Origin: [Clostridium] clostridioforme AGR2157
GTDB lineage: Bacteria; Bacillota; Clostridia; Lachnospirales; Lachnospiraceae
Assembly (NCBI RefSeq): GCF_000424325.1
Contig: NZ_AUJR01000012.1
Coordinates: 41,432 to 105,431, forward strand
Direction of reading: 5' to 3'
DNA length: 64,000 nt
Part shown: positions 27,107-34,849 of the stretch, one piece after another
Layout of the letters: each line of letters starts with the position of its first letter
Numbering within the stretch: the first letter of the stretch is position 1
Made by a program: the position numbers and the translations under genes
The notes under the pieces: model-generated
The model's input: only the letters and a program-made list of their open reading frames with translations
What the model was told of the DNA's origin: nothing
Databases searched by the model: none

Positions 27107-27544
27107 TCATCCCATTCCCTGCCGGCCATGCCTGCACACCAACATTCCAATCCATGTCTTCACAACCTGAATCAGGGACACGCCCCCCAGTATCGCACTG
27201 ATGAAATAGTAAGCCCGAACCTCATCCGCTGAATTCATCCATGTAAATCCCCCATAAGCAGATGTCAGCGCTATCATACCTGCATTCATAAGCCACACTG
27301 TTTTTGTCAGGTTCCTTCTCTGTCTCAGGAAATAGAGAAGAAGCATCACGGTCAGGACCACCATCAGAAGCGCAGCCCCATTTGCCAGCAATTCCATGGG
27401 ATATCTGGCTTCCCAGCCCCGGTTTTTATACACCACGTACCGTGCCATCCCCATTTTCCTGCGGGTAAAATACTGAACGGCCCATGCCCCTGCCAGGCAC
27501 AGGATTTCCAGTATTGTCACAGATATATATGCAGCTTTCTTCAT
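27107..27544 (-). CDS. Small membrane protein of unknown function
   Basis: A 145-residue protein with about four hydrophobic spans (residues 3-23, 53-71, 83-102, 112-132) and a basic C-terminus. I do not recognise the family. I use the second ATG, at 27544, since AAAGGG is 9 bp upstream of it and only 3 bp from the first. Its tight spacing (22 bp) to the VTT gene and its position after the second rhodanese lipoprotein make it a likely part of the same pathway. Confidence 0.65.
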   Translation of the reverse strand: MKKAAYISVTILEILCLAGAWAVQYFTRRKMGMARYVVYKNRGWEARYPMELLANGAALLMVVLTVMLLLYFLRQRRNLTKTVWLMNAGMIALTSAYGGFTWMNSADEVRAYYFISAILGGVSLIQVVKTWIGMLVCRHGRQGMG

Positions 27545-27568
27545 AACCATTTTCCCTTTTACATTTAA

Positions 27569-27601
27569 TAAGCGTTGGACTTAATCAAGACGCAACGCTT
27601 A
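27569..27601. promoter_or_regulatory. Intercistronic hairpin
   Basis: TAAGCGTTG and CAACGCTTA form a 9-bp stem around a 15-base loop in the 70-bp gap between the rhodanese and small membrane-protein genes. There is no T-tract, so this is more likely an RNA processing or attenuation element than a terminator. Confidence 0.5.
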
Positions 27602-27614
27602 TCTACATCATTCT

Positions 27615-28769
27615 TTATTTCTTAGCCTTGTCCGTGGACAGCTGTCCCACCGTGGTAAACCGGCAGTCACTTTTTGCCGGGTCCCCCACCTGTACCGGAA
27701 GGGAATCATCCATCTGCCACTGGTACCAGCCGCCGTCGTACATGGTCATGTTGGTCATTCCATTTTCATAGCAAATGAGGAACGGGATGGCAGCTCTCCA
27801 GCCTGTGCCGCAGTAAAAGGACAGCTCGTTGTCAAGGGAAGCCCCGGATTCCTCCAGATATCCTTTTAATACATCCAGTCCGGCAGTGGTTCCGTCCTCA
27901 TTATTATAAGAGCCATCATCCGTATCATGTCCCCAGACAGCGCCCTCAGGTTCGCCTGCCCTGTCAATGTATCCATATCCGCTTGTCTTGCCCAGGAATT
28001 CGTCCCTGCTGCGGATGCTGACCAGCTTAAAGTTATCGTCATCTGCCAGCTTTTCCTTTACCTGGTCAATGGACAGGATGTATTCAGGATGGGCCGGGAT
28101 TTCCACGCCGAACTCCTTGTCAGCGGCCTGCGGGGTATTGATAGTTTTCTCAGTCTCGTAGCCGCTCTCAAGCCAGGCCTCATAACCGCCGTCCAGACAT
28201 TTTACATTCTCCACTCCGGCCCATAAAAGGGTGAATGCCACCCGGTCATCCGCTGAATTCGTACCCTTATCGCTATAGCAGATAACAGTTGTATCTTTCG
28301 TGATTCCGTATTCAGCCATCAGGTTCTTTATTTCTTCCGGAGTCCGGATATTCCAGTACTCATCCGATTCAATATCATCTGTATTCATATGGTAGGCGCC
28401 CTTGATGTGGCCGTCCTTATAAGCACCAGCATCCTGGATGGTTCCCCAGGCACATTCCAGAATCATGTAATCCTCTGACTCCTCCTGGTTCCCGTCCAAA
28501 ACACTCTGTACCCAGTCAGGTGACACATAGACCTTTTTCTTCTCAACCGGGTCCGCCTTTACAGCAGATGGATTCCCTGTCTCTTCACCTGTTTCTACCT
28601 TTGCCGCGGCTGTGTCCTTTGTCGTATCCGCGCTTGTATCCGCTGCCATGCCAGCTGCCGCGCTGCTGTTTGACCCGGCTGCCGTCATTGAAGCATCTGT
28701 ATTGGAAGAACACCCTGCTGCCAGTAATGCAGCAGTGCATAAAACAATGCCTAAAAATCTTCTCTTCAT
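27615..28769 (-). CDS. YnjE-like tandem-rhodanese lipoprotein
   Basis: A 384-residue lipoprotein (lipobox LAAGC, Cys 20) with a low-complexity Ser/Ala/Thr linker to about residue 70, then two rhodanese domains. The first has ICYSDKG (Cys 164); the second ends FYCGTGWRAA (Cys 320), the unusual extended active loop known from E. coli YnjE thiosulfate sulfurtransferase. E. coli YnjE is encoded beside ynjBCD, as here. It is the first gene of the minus-strand run, with a promoter 60 bp upstream. Sulfur delivery or sulfane transfer outside the cell is the simplest role. Confidence 0.87.
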   Translation of the reverse strand: MKRRFLGIVLCTAALLAAGCSSNTDASMTAAGSNSSAAAGMAADTSADTTKDTAAAKVETGEETGNPSAVKADPVEKKKVYVSPDWVQSVLDGNQEESEDYMILECAWGTIQDAGAYKDGHIKGAYHMNTDDIESDEYWNIRTPEEIKNLMAEYGITKDTTVICYSDKGTNSADDRVAFTLLWAGVENVKCLDGGYEAWLESGYETEKTINTPQAADKEFGVEIPAHPEYILSIDQVKEKLADDDNFKLVSIRSRDEFLGKTSGYGYIDRAGEPEGAVWGHDTDDGSYNNEDGTTAGLDVLKGYLEESGASLDNELSFYCGTGWRAAIPFLICYENGMTNMTMYDGGWYQWQMDDSLPVQVGDPAKSDCRFTTVGQLSTDKAKK

Positions 28770-28828
28770 AATTATTTTCCACTCCCGGTTTCGTATTGTC
28801 TCAGTATAAATAATGTAATGTTACTTTG

Positions 28829-28858
28829 ATTATAAAAACACCTGCTTGTTTTGTCCAA
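28829..28858 (-). promoter_or_regulatory. Promoter of the rhodanese/VTT/YnjBCD run
   Basis: On the minus strand TTGGAC and a perfect TATAAT are 18 bp apart, giving a leader of about 50 bases before the ATG at 28769. No other strong promoter was seen within the following 11 kb, which supports a single long transcript. Confidence 0.62.
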
Positions 28859-28967
28859 TCGACGTGATATATATGTTTTGTGTTATATATAGTTTTTTTT
28901 TATAACATAAACCTCTAAAAAGTCCCGGACTTCCCGGTACCACGAAAACTCCTCTCGGTTTTGACAT

Positions 28968-30353
28968 CTATCTCTTATCCGCCTTTAAATCAGTCTGGGC
29001 AGGATTGTCAATCAAACTGCCATTTTCAGAAAACCGAGAGCCATGGCATGGACAGTCCCAGCTGTGTTCCTCCTGGTTCCAGGACAGCCTGCAGCCCATA
29101 TGCGGACATCTGGGAGTCCCGAAGGCGGTAAGACCGCGTAAAGCGTGATATCCTTCCTTAAAAAAGGAGCCCGCAGATGCCCTCCATGTCCATCTCTGAG
29201 GAGAAAAAACCTGTTCCCACGGGCTCTCTATGCCCATGACCAGATTCCTTAAAATCAGTGCCGAGACCATGGAACCGGTCATTCCCCATTTCTGGAAACC
29301 GGTTGCTATATACCAGTACGGCCGCAGACGGGAATATTTTCCGATATAGGGAACAGCATCCAGCGTCATACAGTCCTGTGCCGCCCACTCTGAAACAATC
29401 CTCAAATCCGGCCACAGGGTTCTGGCCTGACCTCTCAGGTATTCAAAGGAAGATCTGTCACACCCTTCTCCTGTGCGGTGTCCTCCGCCTCCAATCAGAA
29501 TATAGGGACCTGCCTTTCGAAAGGACAGTCCATCCTCATCAACGCCATAATACATGCCGTCCAGATTAACCTGCTTCCCGCCTACGGCCTCCAGTGCCAG
29601 CACATAGCTGCGTTCCTGATGCATCCTGGCAAAATAAAATCCAGGCACATTCTGAAATGGATAATGGCAGGCAAAAATAATTTTCTCTGCCTCCATGATT
29701 CCCCGGTCCGTAATCAGACGATGCCCCTCCACCTTTTGCACCGCAGTGTGTTCAAAGACAGGGATTCCCTCCCTGACAGCCTCAAGAAATTTCAGCGGAT
29801 GAAACTGCGCCTGATTTTCAAATAAAAGCGCCTCTGTTACCGGAAAGGGCAGGCTGGTGTCAGATGTCAGGACAGCCGGAAGTCCAAGGCTTACAGCTGC
29901 ACTGTACTCCTTTTCCAGATGTATCCTTCCTCTTTCCTCCTTTGAATAGAGACAGGCAGGAAGACGGACAAAGCCGCAGTCAATGTTCCGGGCCCGAATC
30001 ATCCTCTCATATTCCTCAATGGCGCTTTGGTTAGCCCTTGCATACAGCAAAGCCCTGTCATGCCCCATTGTCCTGACCAATTTGTCATAGATAAGGCCGT
30101 GCTGGGATGTGATTTTTGCCGTGGTATTCTTTGTCTGACCGTGGCCTGCCACCCTGGCCTCCAGAACCGCCACATCTGCGCCCTGGTCCGCAAGCATGCG
30201 GGCGCATAGCATTCCCGCAATTCCCGCGCCTATCACAGCCACCTCTGCCCTGGATGGAAGGTCTGTCCTGCTTTTGCGGCCCGTGTCCGCGGGACCTGAC
30301 TGTGCCGGATGTTCCGTATTCTCACGTATATCTTTTAACCATATAGATTCCAT
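28968..30353 (-). CDS. FAD-dependent oxidoreductase with C-terminal Rieske domain
   Basis: A 461-residue protein of the B. subtilis YhfW type. The N-terminal FAD site is EVAVIGAGIAGMLCARMLAD near residue 37, a DAO-type substrate domain follows, and the last 60 residues form a Rieske [2Fe-2S] domain with CPHMGC and CPCHGSRF (C-x-H and C-x-x-H). The start at 30353 has GGGAGGT upstream. Substrate unknown; an amino acid or small-amine oxidation is typical of the DAO fold. It is monocistronic and on the same strand as the run to its left, but separated by a promoter and a small AAGTC-CGG-GACTT hairpin near 28920-28940. Confidence 0.84.
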   Translation of the reverse strand: MESIWLKDIRENTEHPAQSGPADTGRKSRTDLPSRAEVAVIGAGIAGMLCARMLADQGADVAVLEARVAGHGQTKNTTAKITSQHGLIYDKLVRTMGHDRALLYARANQSAIEEYERMIRARNIDCGFVRLPACLYSKEERGRIHLEKEYSAAVSLGLPAVLTSDTSLPFPVTEALLFENQAQFHPLKFLEAVREGIPVFEHTAVQKVEGHRLITDRGIMEAEKIIFACHYPFQNVPGFYFARMHQERSYVLALEAVGGKQVNLDGMYYGVDEDGLSFRKAGPYILIGGGGHRTGEGCDRSSFEYLRGQARTLWPDLRIVSEWAAQDCMTLDAVPYIGKYSRLRPYWYIATGFQKWGMTGSMVSALILRNLVMGIESPWEQVFSPQRWTWRASAGSFFKEGYHALRGLTAFGTPRCPHMGCRLSWNQEEHSWDCPCHGSRFSENGSLIDNPAQTDLKADKR

Positions 30354-30497
30354 TTCATGACCTCCCAGCAATGCGTACTAATGGTTATTGTTCCCCGGAA
30401 AAGACAAAATATGAAAGGTATTATTTTGAAACATTCTGTTTATAATGAAACACGCGCTTGGCCCGGCTCTCTCAACCCGTCTCTCATCGACCCACGC

Positions 30498-30533
30498 AAA
30501 AAGGCGGACCCGGCCAATGCGCCGGTACCCGCC
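30498..30533 (-). terminator. Terminator of the small Cys-rich gene
   Basis: On the minus strand GGCGG...CCGGC pairs with GCCGG...CCGCC around a 6-base loop and is followed by TTTTT, 8 bp past the stop of the Cys-rich gene. Confidence 0.8.
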
Positions 30534-30541
30534 CTCCTGTT

Positions 30542-30754
30542 TTATCTGTTGCAGGGACGCCAGTTCCGTCTCCCGTCTTCAAATCCCACTCTGTATCCGT
30601 CGTTAAAGCCGGCGCGGTTAGCCCACCGTCTCTCACCTGCACACGGGTCCCATACCGGCCACCAGTTGTTGTCCCAGTCATTCTGATTGGAGCCACACCC
30701 TCTACAGCATCTACAACACCTGCAGCATCTGCAGCAGCATCTATTACAACACAT
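30542..30754 (-). CDS. Small cysteine-rich protein
   Basis: A 70-residue protein. The first 20 residues are almost only Cys and Arg, in RCC/RCCR steps (11 Cys), followed by a Trp/Asn/Asp-rich middle and a tail with AGFNDGYRVGFEDGRR. It has a textbook AAGGAGG 7 bp before the ATG and its own terminator, so it is a real transcription unit in spite of its size. A metal-binding or spore-surface role would suit the composition; I cannot name the family. The overlapping antisense frame is not used. Confidence 0.65.
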   Translation of the reverse strand: MCCNRCCCRCCRCCRCCRGCGSNQNDWDNNWWPVWDPCAGERRWANRAGFNDGYRVGFEDGRRNWRPCNR

Positions 30755-30851
30755 ATCAAATCCTCCTTTTAAATATGATTATGGTATATTGTATGGGACA
30801 GATGGACAATGTGTGACTCTTCTCAATGGCTTTTCCTTTTTGTCTCTGCCA

Positions 30852-31076
30852 GCCGTGGGGGAAGCTGCCATCTGTATGTCCTGCGGTTTTTCTGATTCCA
30901 AATATTTTAACAGCGGCTTCAGGCGGCAGTATGGCTGTTCCCCCAAGGAGTACCGCCGGAATTTCCGCCATGAAGAACTGAAGCAGCATCAAAAGTCCAT
31001 GCTCACCACACAGGAATTTTTGTCCGCCGCCTCCAGCATTGTGATTTTAGAGCGCTGCCTTCTTCCATTTCAGTAA
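30852..31076 (+). pseudogene. C-terminal fragment of an AraC-family regulator
   Basis: The frame holds the second helix-turn-helix of AraC proteins, CGFSDSKYFNSGFRRQYGCS with PKEYRR, and a 40-residue tail, but nothing recognisable before it and no start site. The N-terminal ligand domain and first helix-turn-helix are gone. Confidence 0.6.
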
Positions 31077-31092
31077 TAAATCTGAGTTAATA

Positions 31093-31284
31093 ATGACAAT
31101 AACAGAACCGGCATATCTGAATTTTCAGGGAATGTCTCCGTCTGTTCAAAAGACCTATACCATGGCTTATTATGATGCCAAGACAGACGCGGGGCGCGCC
31201 AGGCGCTTTGCATGGATGGTGGAACGGCTGGAGAAAAAGAACCTTTCCCTCCTCCTCCCCGTGCACCAGCGCAGCAGGCCGTAG
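31093..31284 (+). pseudogene. C-terminal fragment of a YdeI/OmdA-like protein
   Basis: The 63-residue frame contains AYLNFQGMSPSVQKTYTM and AKTDAGRARRFAWMVERLEK, the bacteriocin-protection YdeI/OmpD-associated C-terminal pattern. It lacks a ribosome site and the N-terminal domain, and the tail after residue 50 looks unrelated. Confidence 0.5.
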
Positions 31285-31407
31285 CGCCATTGGTGGTATC
31301 TATGATGTTGCTCCAGCGCCGGGACCTTATCCTGTTATTCATTCCAATCTTCACTCAATTATTCAAGGGGCTGGCAATATGTAAATTGTATCCAGTGGTT
31401 AACCGCT

Positions 31408-31430
31408 GTCCGGGCCGCCGGACCGTTTTT
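31408..31430 (+). terminator. Plus-strand terminator after the decayed genes
   Basis: GTCCGG and CCGGAC around a GCCG loop, followed by CG and TTTTT. It faces the convergent AOR-family gene ending at 31444. Confidence 0.6.
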
Positions 31431-31443
31431 CAATGTAACGGCA

Positions 31444-33054
31444 CTATTTTTCAAAGTAGCGATAGAGTACTTTTGTAAAGGGAGGTATATTTGCACTCAT
31501 ATTTCGGATAGAGTTATCCTCCTCAAATTTTCTTTCTTTTTCCCGGCAGCTTTTGGCATACTCCATAAGCTGAATAAAGTCCGCTTTAACGCCTGTCCTG
31601 TATGTGAATAATTCCGCCATCAACTCCATTGCCTCCCTGTTGTTTAACAATGCAAACGAAGTAAAAATACAGAATCCCAGATTTTCCAGAACAAATATCT
31701 GGTCGTACAGGTACTCTATATCCGGTACCGACTGGTAGCGTTCATCTATCTTTTCCAGGCGGACGTCAAACCGCATTTCATCATCAATTGCCTTCCGGTC
31801 CAACAGGGGAACCAGGTCCTCTCTGTCCGGGTACAATCTTAAGATGCCTTCTGTTCTGGATGCCACAATCCTTCCGGTCAGTGTTCCCTGGTCAATCTCC
31901 TCCAACAAGCCAAGAATACTCTCTCTGTCCTGCCTTTTCCCCTCTGCGCTGAGGTACATCTTAGCGGCAGTGACAAACTCTGTCCCTGTTATGCCAAGGT
32001 CCATGGCTCTTTTCTGTACCTGTTTTGTAAATGCCATATCATCAATATTAAAGCCTCTTTTTAAAGCCGCCATGACCTCGCTCTGGTCAGGAGAAATATA
32101 TGCCTCTCCATCATTGGACATATGCCGGTTTAAACACCCCACCACGCACATAGGCGCGCAGCAGTAGTTAGTCTTTCTGACTTCCCTCCGCCCCTCTTTC
32201 TGCTTCTCTGCCGCTGATTTCCTTACGGAAGGTTCCTGCATCCTGCCGTAAAGCTTCTGACTGTCCCTTTTCAGGAAATCTGTCCTCTTTTCTTTATCCT
32301 TTAGGAGTTCCAGCAAAGTGATGGAGCCATAGGCCGGAAGGGCCTGACCGCACACCTCGCTTTCCAGGATGATACGGGCCAGCCTTTTTCCGGTTTTAAA
32401 AAAGTTGTCCCTATCCCGGCACTCACGCCCAAAATATCCGTTTCCTGTAACCACCACTGCCCTGAGCCCCTTGCTTCCCGGAATATCCCCAAACCCGTTT
32501 CGGGGACAGTGGTATTCCGGATCCCCATCCGGGTAGGTACAGAAAAAAGTACTCAGGGAAAGCTGCATGTCCGCTGTTTTCCCGACTCCCAGTATGGCTG
32601 CATCCGCCCCGAACCGTTTCTTTAAGCGTTCCACTATGGTTCCTGTATCTTTCCCCTCTAATTCCGGCATGTGGATTATTTCAGCCGAATCTTCCCTTAT
32701 ATGCAAGACAGCATTTTTCTCAGTGGATTTCCCGCAAATCAACAGACCTGCAATTGACAGGGATGCCATCTTCTGCGGAAGGTTCCCTGAAACATTACAG
32801 ACCTGCAGGCCTTCTCCCTTTCCTCTTTTGGAAGCAATGGTAACCCTGCAGCAGCTGGCAACCTTACATCCGGTCAGTATGCCCGGAACAAGGGCAATTG
32901 CATTTTCCGACGAATAGCGCCCTGCATAATGGGGTACGCTGGAAGCCACCAGTTCCAGGGCAAGCCCCCGCCCATAACAGCCCCACGACTTTGGCTCATA
33001 GTCCAGGACTTCTATTCTTTCAGTGGTCAAATCCGCTTTTAAAATCTTCTCCAT
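31444..33054 (-). CDS. Aldehyde:ferredoxin oxidoreductase family protein
   Basis: A 536-residue member of the tungsten/molybdenum bis-pterin AOR family, which oxidises aldehydes and reduces ferredoxin. It is shorter than the usual 600-620. The cluster region reads CCAPMCVVGC near residue 300, a variant of C-x2-C-x3-C, and the fourth cysteine is likely in ENLGFCIFTSF near residue 455. The pterin-binding N-terminal half has ILTGCKVASCCRVTIASKRG where AOR has its glycine-rich motifs. It begins 12 bp after the ATPase of a FecBCD-type importer, so it is probably co-expressed with uptake of its metal. Activity with aldehydes is an inference; the variant cluster motif leaves room for another substrate. 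Confidence 0.78.
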   Translation of the reverse strand: MEKILKADLTTERIEVLDYEPKSWGCYGRGLALELVASSVPHYAGRYSSENAIALVPGILTGCKVASCCRVTIASKRGKGEGLQVCNVSGNLPQKMASLSIAGLLICGKSTEKNAVLHIREDSAEIIHMPELEGKDTGTIVERLKKRFGADAAILGVGKTADMQLSLSTFFCTYPDGDPEYHCPRNGFGDIPGSKGLRAVVVTGNGYFGRECRDRDNFFKTGKRLARIILESEVCGQALPAYGSITLLELLKDKEKRTDFLKRDSQKLYGRMQEPSVRKSAAEKQKEGRREVRKTNYCCAPMCVVGCLNRHMSNDGEAYISPDQSEVMAALKRGFNIDDMAFTKQVQKRAMDLGITGTEFVTAAKMYLSAEGKRQDRESILGLLEEIDQGTLTGRIVASRTEGILRLYPDREDLVPLLDRKAIDDEMRFDVRLEKIDERYQSVPDIEYLYDQIFVLENLGFCIFTSFALLNNREAMELMAELFTYRTGVKADFIQLMEYAKSCREKERKFEEDNSIRNMSANIPPFTKVLYRYFEK

Positions 33055-33066
33055 TTCAATCCCTTT

Positions 33067-33849
33067 CTATATGGACTTTACCAGAACGAATTTCTCATTA
33101 TGCTCTAATATTTCTATCTTATAGAATAATAGGGACATCTTCTTCTGCACCTCCCCGGCGCTCAGAAGTCCCGGCATGAATGAATCCCTGACTCTCCCAT
33201 TTTTCAGAATCAGAATCTCGTCACAATATTCCAATGCAAAATTAGGGTCGTGCAGTGTAATCAAACCGCATTTTCCTTCCCTGTGAATAAGTTCCCTTAT
33301 TTTTGACAGAATCAGATGGTGGTTCAAAAAATCCAATGCGCTGTCCGGCTCATCAAAAAGCATGACCGGGGCATTTTGTACCATTGCCCTGGCCAGGATA
33401 ATCAGCTGTTTCTGTCCCTCGCTCAGCGACATAAAGTCCGCATCCGCCTTTTCCTCCAGCCCCAATTCCCGGATGACGCCCCGGGCCTCTTCCTTTTGCC
33501 CTTTGGACGGCGTGGAAAAAAAGTTCAGATATGGATTGAAACCCATGGCAACCACATCGGTTGTGGAAATACTGTAGATGATTGTGTTTTTCTGAGGGAC
33601 ATAACTGATTAACTGAGCTTTTCGCTTTTCATTCATCTTATAAGCATCCTCGCCGCAGACCCTCCAAACCGCAGACCTTCCCCTAAGGAGTCCGCAGGAT
33701 GCCTTTAGCATGGTTGTCTTACCGGACCCGTTCAGCCCTAAAAGCGCAGTCAGTTTTCCTTCTCTCAAGCTTATGTCACAATGCTTGATTACTTCCCTTT
33801 TTCCATAGGAAACCGACATATCCTTAATCTCTAACAGAACCGTTTCCAT
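33067..33849 (-). CDS. FecE-type ABC transporter ATP-binding protein
   Basis: A 260-residue ATPase: Walker A GLNGSGKTTMLKASCG near residue 37, signature LSEGQKQLIILARAM near residue 140, Walker B PVMLFDEPDSALDFLNHH. GGGGGG lies upstream of its ATG and only 1 bp separates it from the permease stop. It energises the importer of the preceding permease and binding protein. Confidence 0.88.
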   Translation of the reverse strand: METVLLEIKDMSVSYGKREVIKHCDISLREGKLTALLGLNGSGKTTMLKASCGLLRGRSAVWRVCGEDAYKMNEKRKAQLISYVPQKNTIIYSISTTDVVAMGFNPYLNFFSTPSKGQKEEARGVIRELGLEEKADADFMSLSEGQKQLIILARAMVQNAPVMLFDEPDSALDFLNHHLILSKIRELIHREGKCGLITLHDPNFALEYCDEILILKNGRVRDSFMPGLLSAGEVQKKMSLLFYKIEILEHNEKFVLVKSI

Positions 33850-33850
33850 T

Positions 33851-34837
33851 CTAGTCCCCCCTTTTACAGAGAAGGTATACCAATAAGGGAACCCCGCATA
33901 CGGATGTCAGTATGCTGATAGGAACCTCGCTTCCAGCCATACTCCTTGCGAAGCAGTCCGCAGCCATCATGATTGACGCGCCTGTCAGCCCGCTTAGTAT
34001 GCATGTCCCAAAATCGCTTTTCTTAAGCAGCATTCTGGCAATATGCGGGGCCACCAACCCAATAAAACTGATGATTCCTGTTACACAGACCGTGGAAGCC
34101 ACCAGAAGCGTAGAAAATCCCAATACAATACACCGTACCAGATTTACCCTCATCCCAAGCATCCGCGCCTCATCATCTCCCAGGGACAGCAGCGTAATCT
34201 GCCATCTTAACAAAATGATTCCAATGAAGCCCGCCAGGAAAACAGGAAAAATCACTCTCAGCTTATCCATTGTGATATTTGCAAAGCTTCCCATTGCCCA
34301 ATAATCAATGGCAGACAGCTGTTTGTCCGGGTCAGCAAAATATTTCATGGCCATGACAAACGCTTCTGCCGCAGCCTTTACAGCAATGCCTGCCAGCACA
34401 TAAGTTGCCGATGTTCTCTGTCTCACAAATCCAGCCAGGACAACCACGGCAGCCACCGCTGTTATGCCTCCCACAAACGAACTCCCAGCTGCCAGAATCA
34501 TCCCCCCATGAAGGCATACAATTGAAAATGCAGCACCCGCAGTAGCACCATTGGCTACACCAATCAAGTCAGGTGCAGCCAATGGATTTTTAAAAATATT
34601 TTGATATACGGCCCCTGCCATACTCAGGCCGAATCCTGCCAGCAATGCCATGATTGTTCTGGGCAGACGCAGTGTGAAGAACACATTGCGCGCCATTCCC
34701 TCATAGACAGTTCCGGTACAAATTTGAAATATTTCCTTCAAAGTCAGATTGTATTTTCCAACATAAAGGGAAATCAGGAATGCAGCTATGGTAACGGCAG
34801 CCGCTCCCAGGTAAATGTGTGATTCTTTCTGTTTCAA
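33851..34837 (-). CDS. FecCD-type ABC transporter permease
   Basis: A 328-residue permease of the ten-span type II importer group (vitamin B12, siderophore, haem, molybdate). Typical segments are LRLPRTIMALLAGFGLSMAG near residue 57, NPLAAPDLIGVANGA near residue 88, and FIGLVAPHIARMLL near residue 265. It appears to start with TTG; an AAAGG lies about 9 bp upstream. The spacing from the binding-protein stop is 12 bp. Confidence 0.85.
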   Translation of the reverse strand: MKQKESHIYLGAAAVTIAAFLISLYVGKYNLTLKEIFQICTGTVYEGMARNVFFTLRLPRTIMALLAGFGLSMAGAVYQNIFKNPLAAPDLIGVANGATAGAAFSIVCLHGGMILAAGSSFVGGITAVAAVVVLAGFVRQRTSATYVLAGIAVKAAAEAFVMAMKYFADPDKQLSAIDYWAMGSFANITMDKLRVIFPVFLAGFIGIILLRWQITLLSLGDDEARMLGMRVNLVRCIVLGFSTLLVASTVCVTGIISFIGLVAPHIARMLLKKSDFGTCILSGLTGASIMMAADCFARSMAGSEVPISILTSVCGVPLLVYLLCKRGD

Positions 34838-34849
34838 TCGTGTATACCT

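Noticed and set aside
30484..30759. 91-codon minus-strand frame overlapping the Cys-rich gene
   Set aside because: It shares the AAGGAGG only at an unsuitable distance, reads through the terminator, and has less distinctive composition than the 70-residue frame.
31172..31384. Plus-strand frame with a proline-rich end near 31290-31384
   Set aside because: Only the tail looks protein-like; there is no start, no known family, and it overlaps the YdeI-like fragment in another frame.
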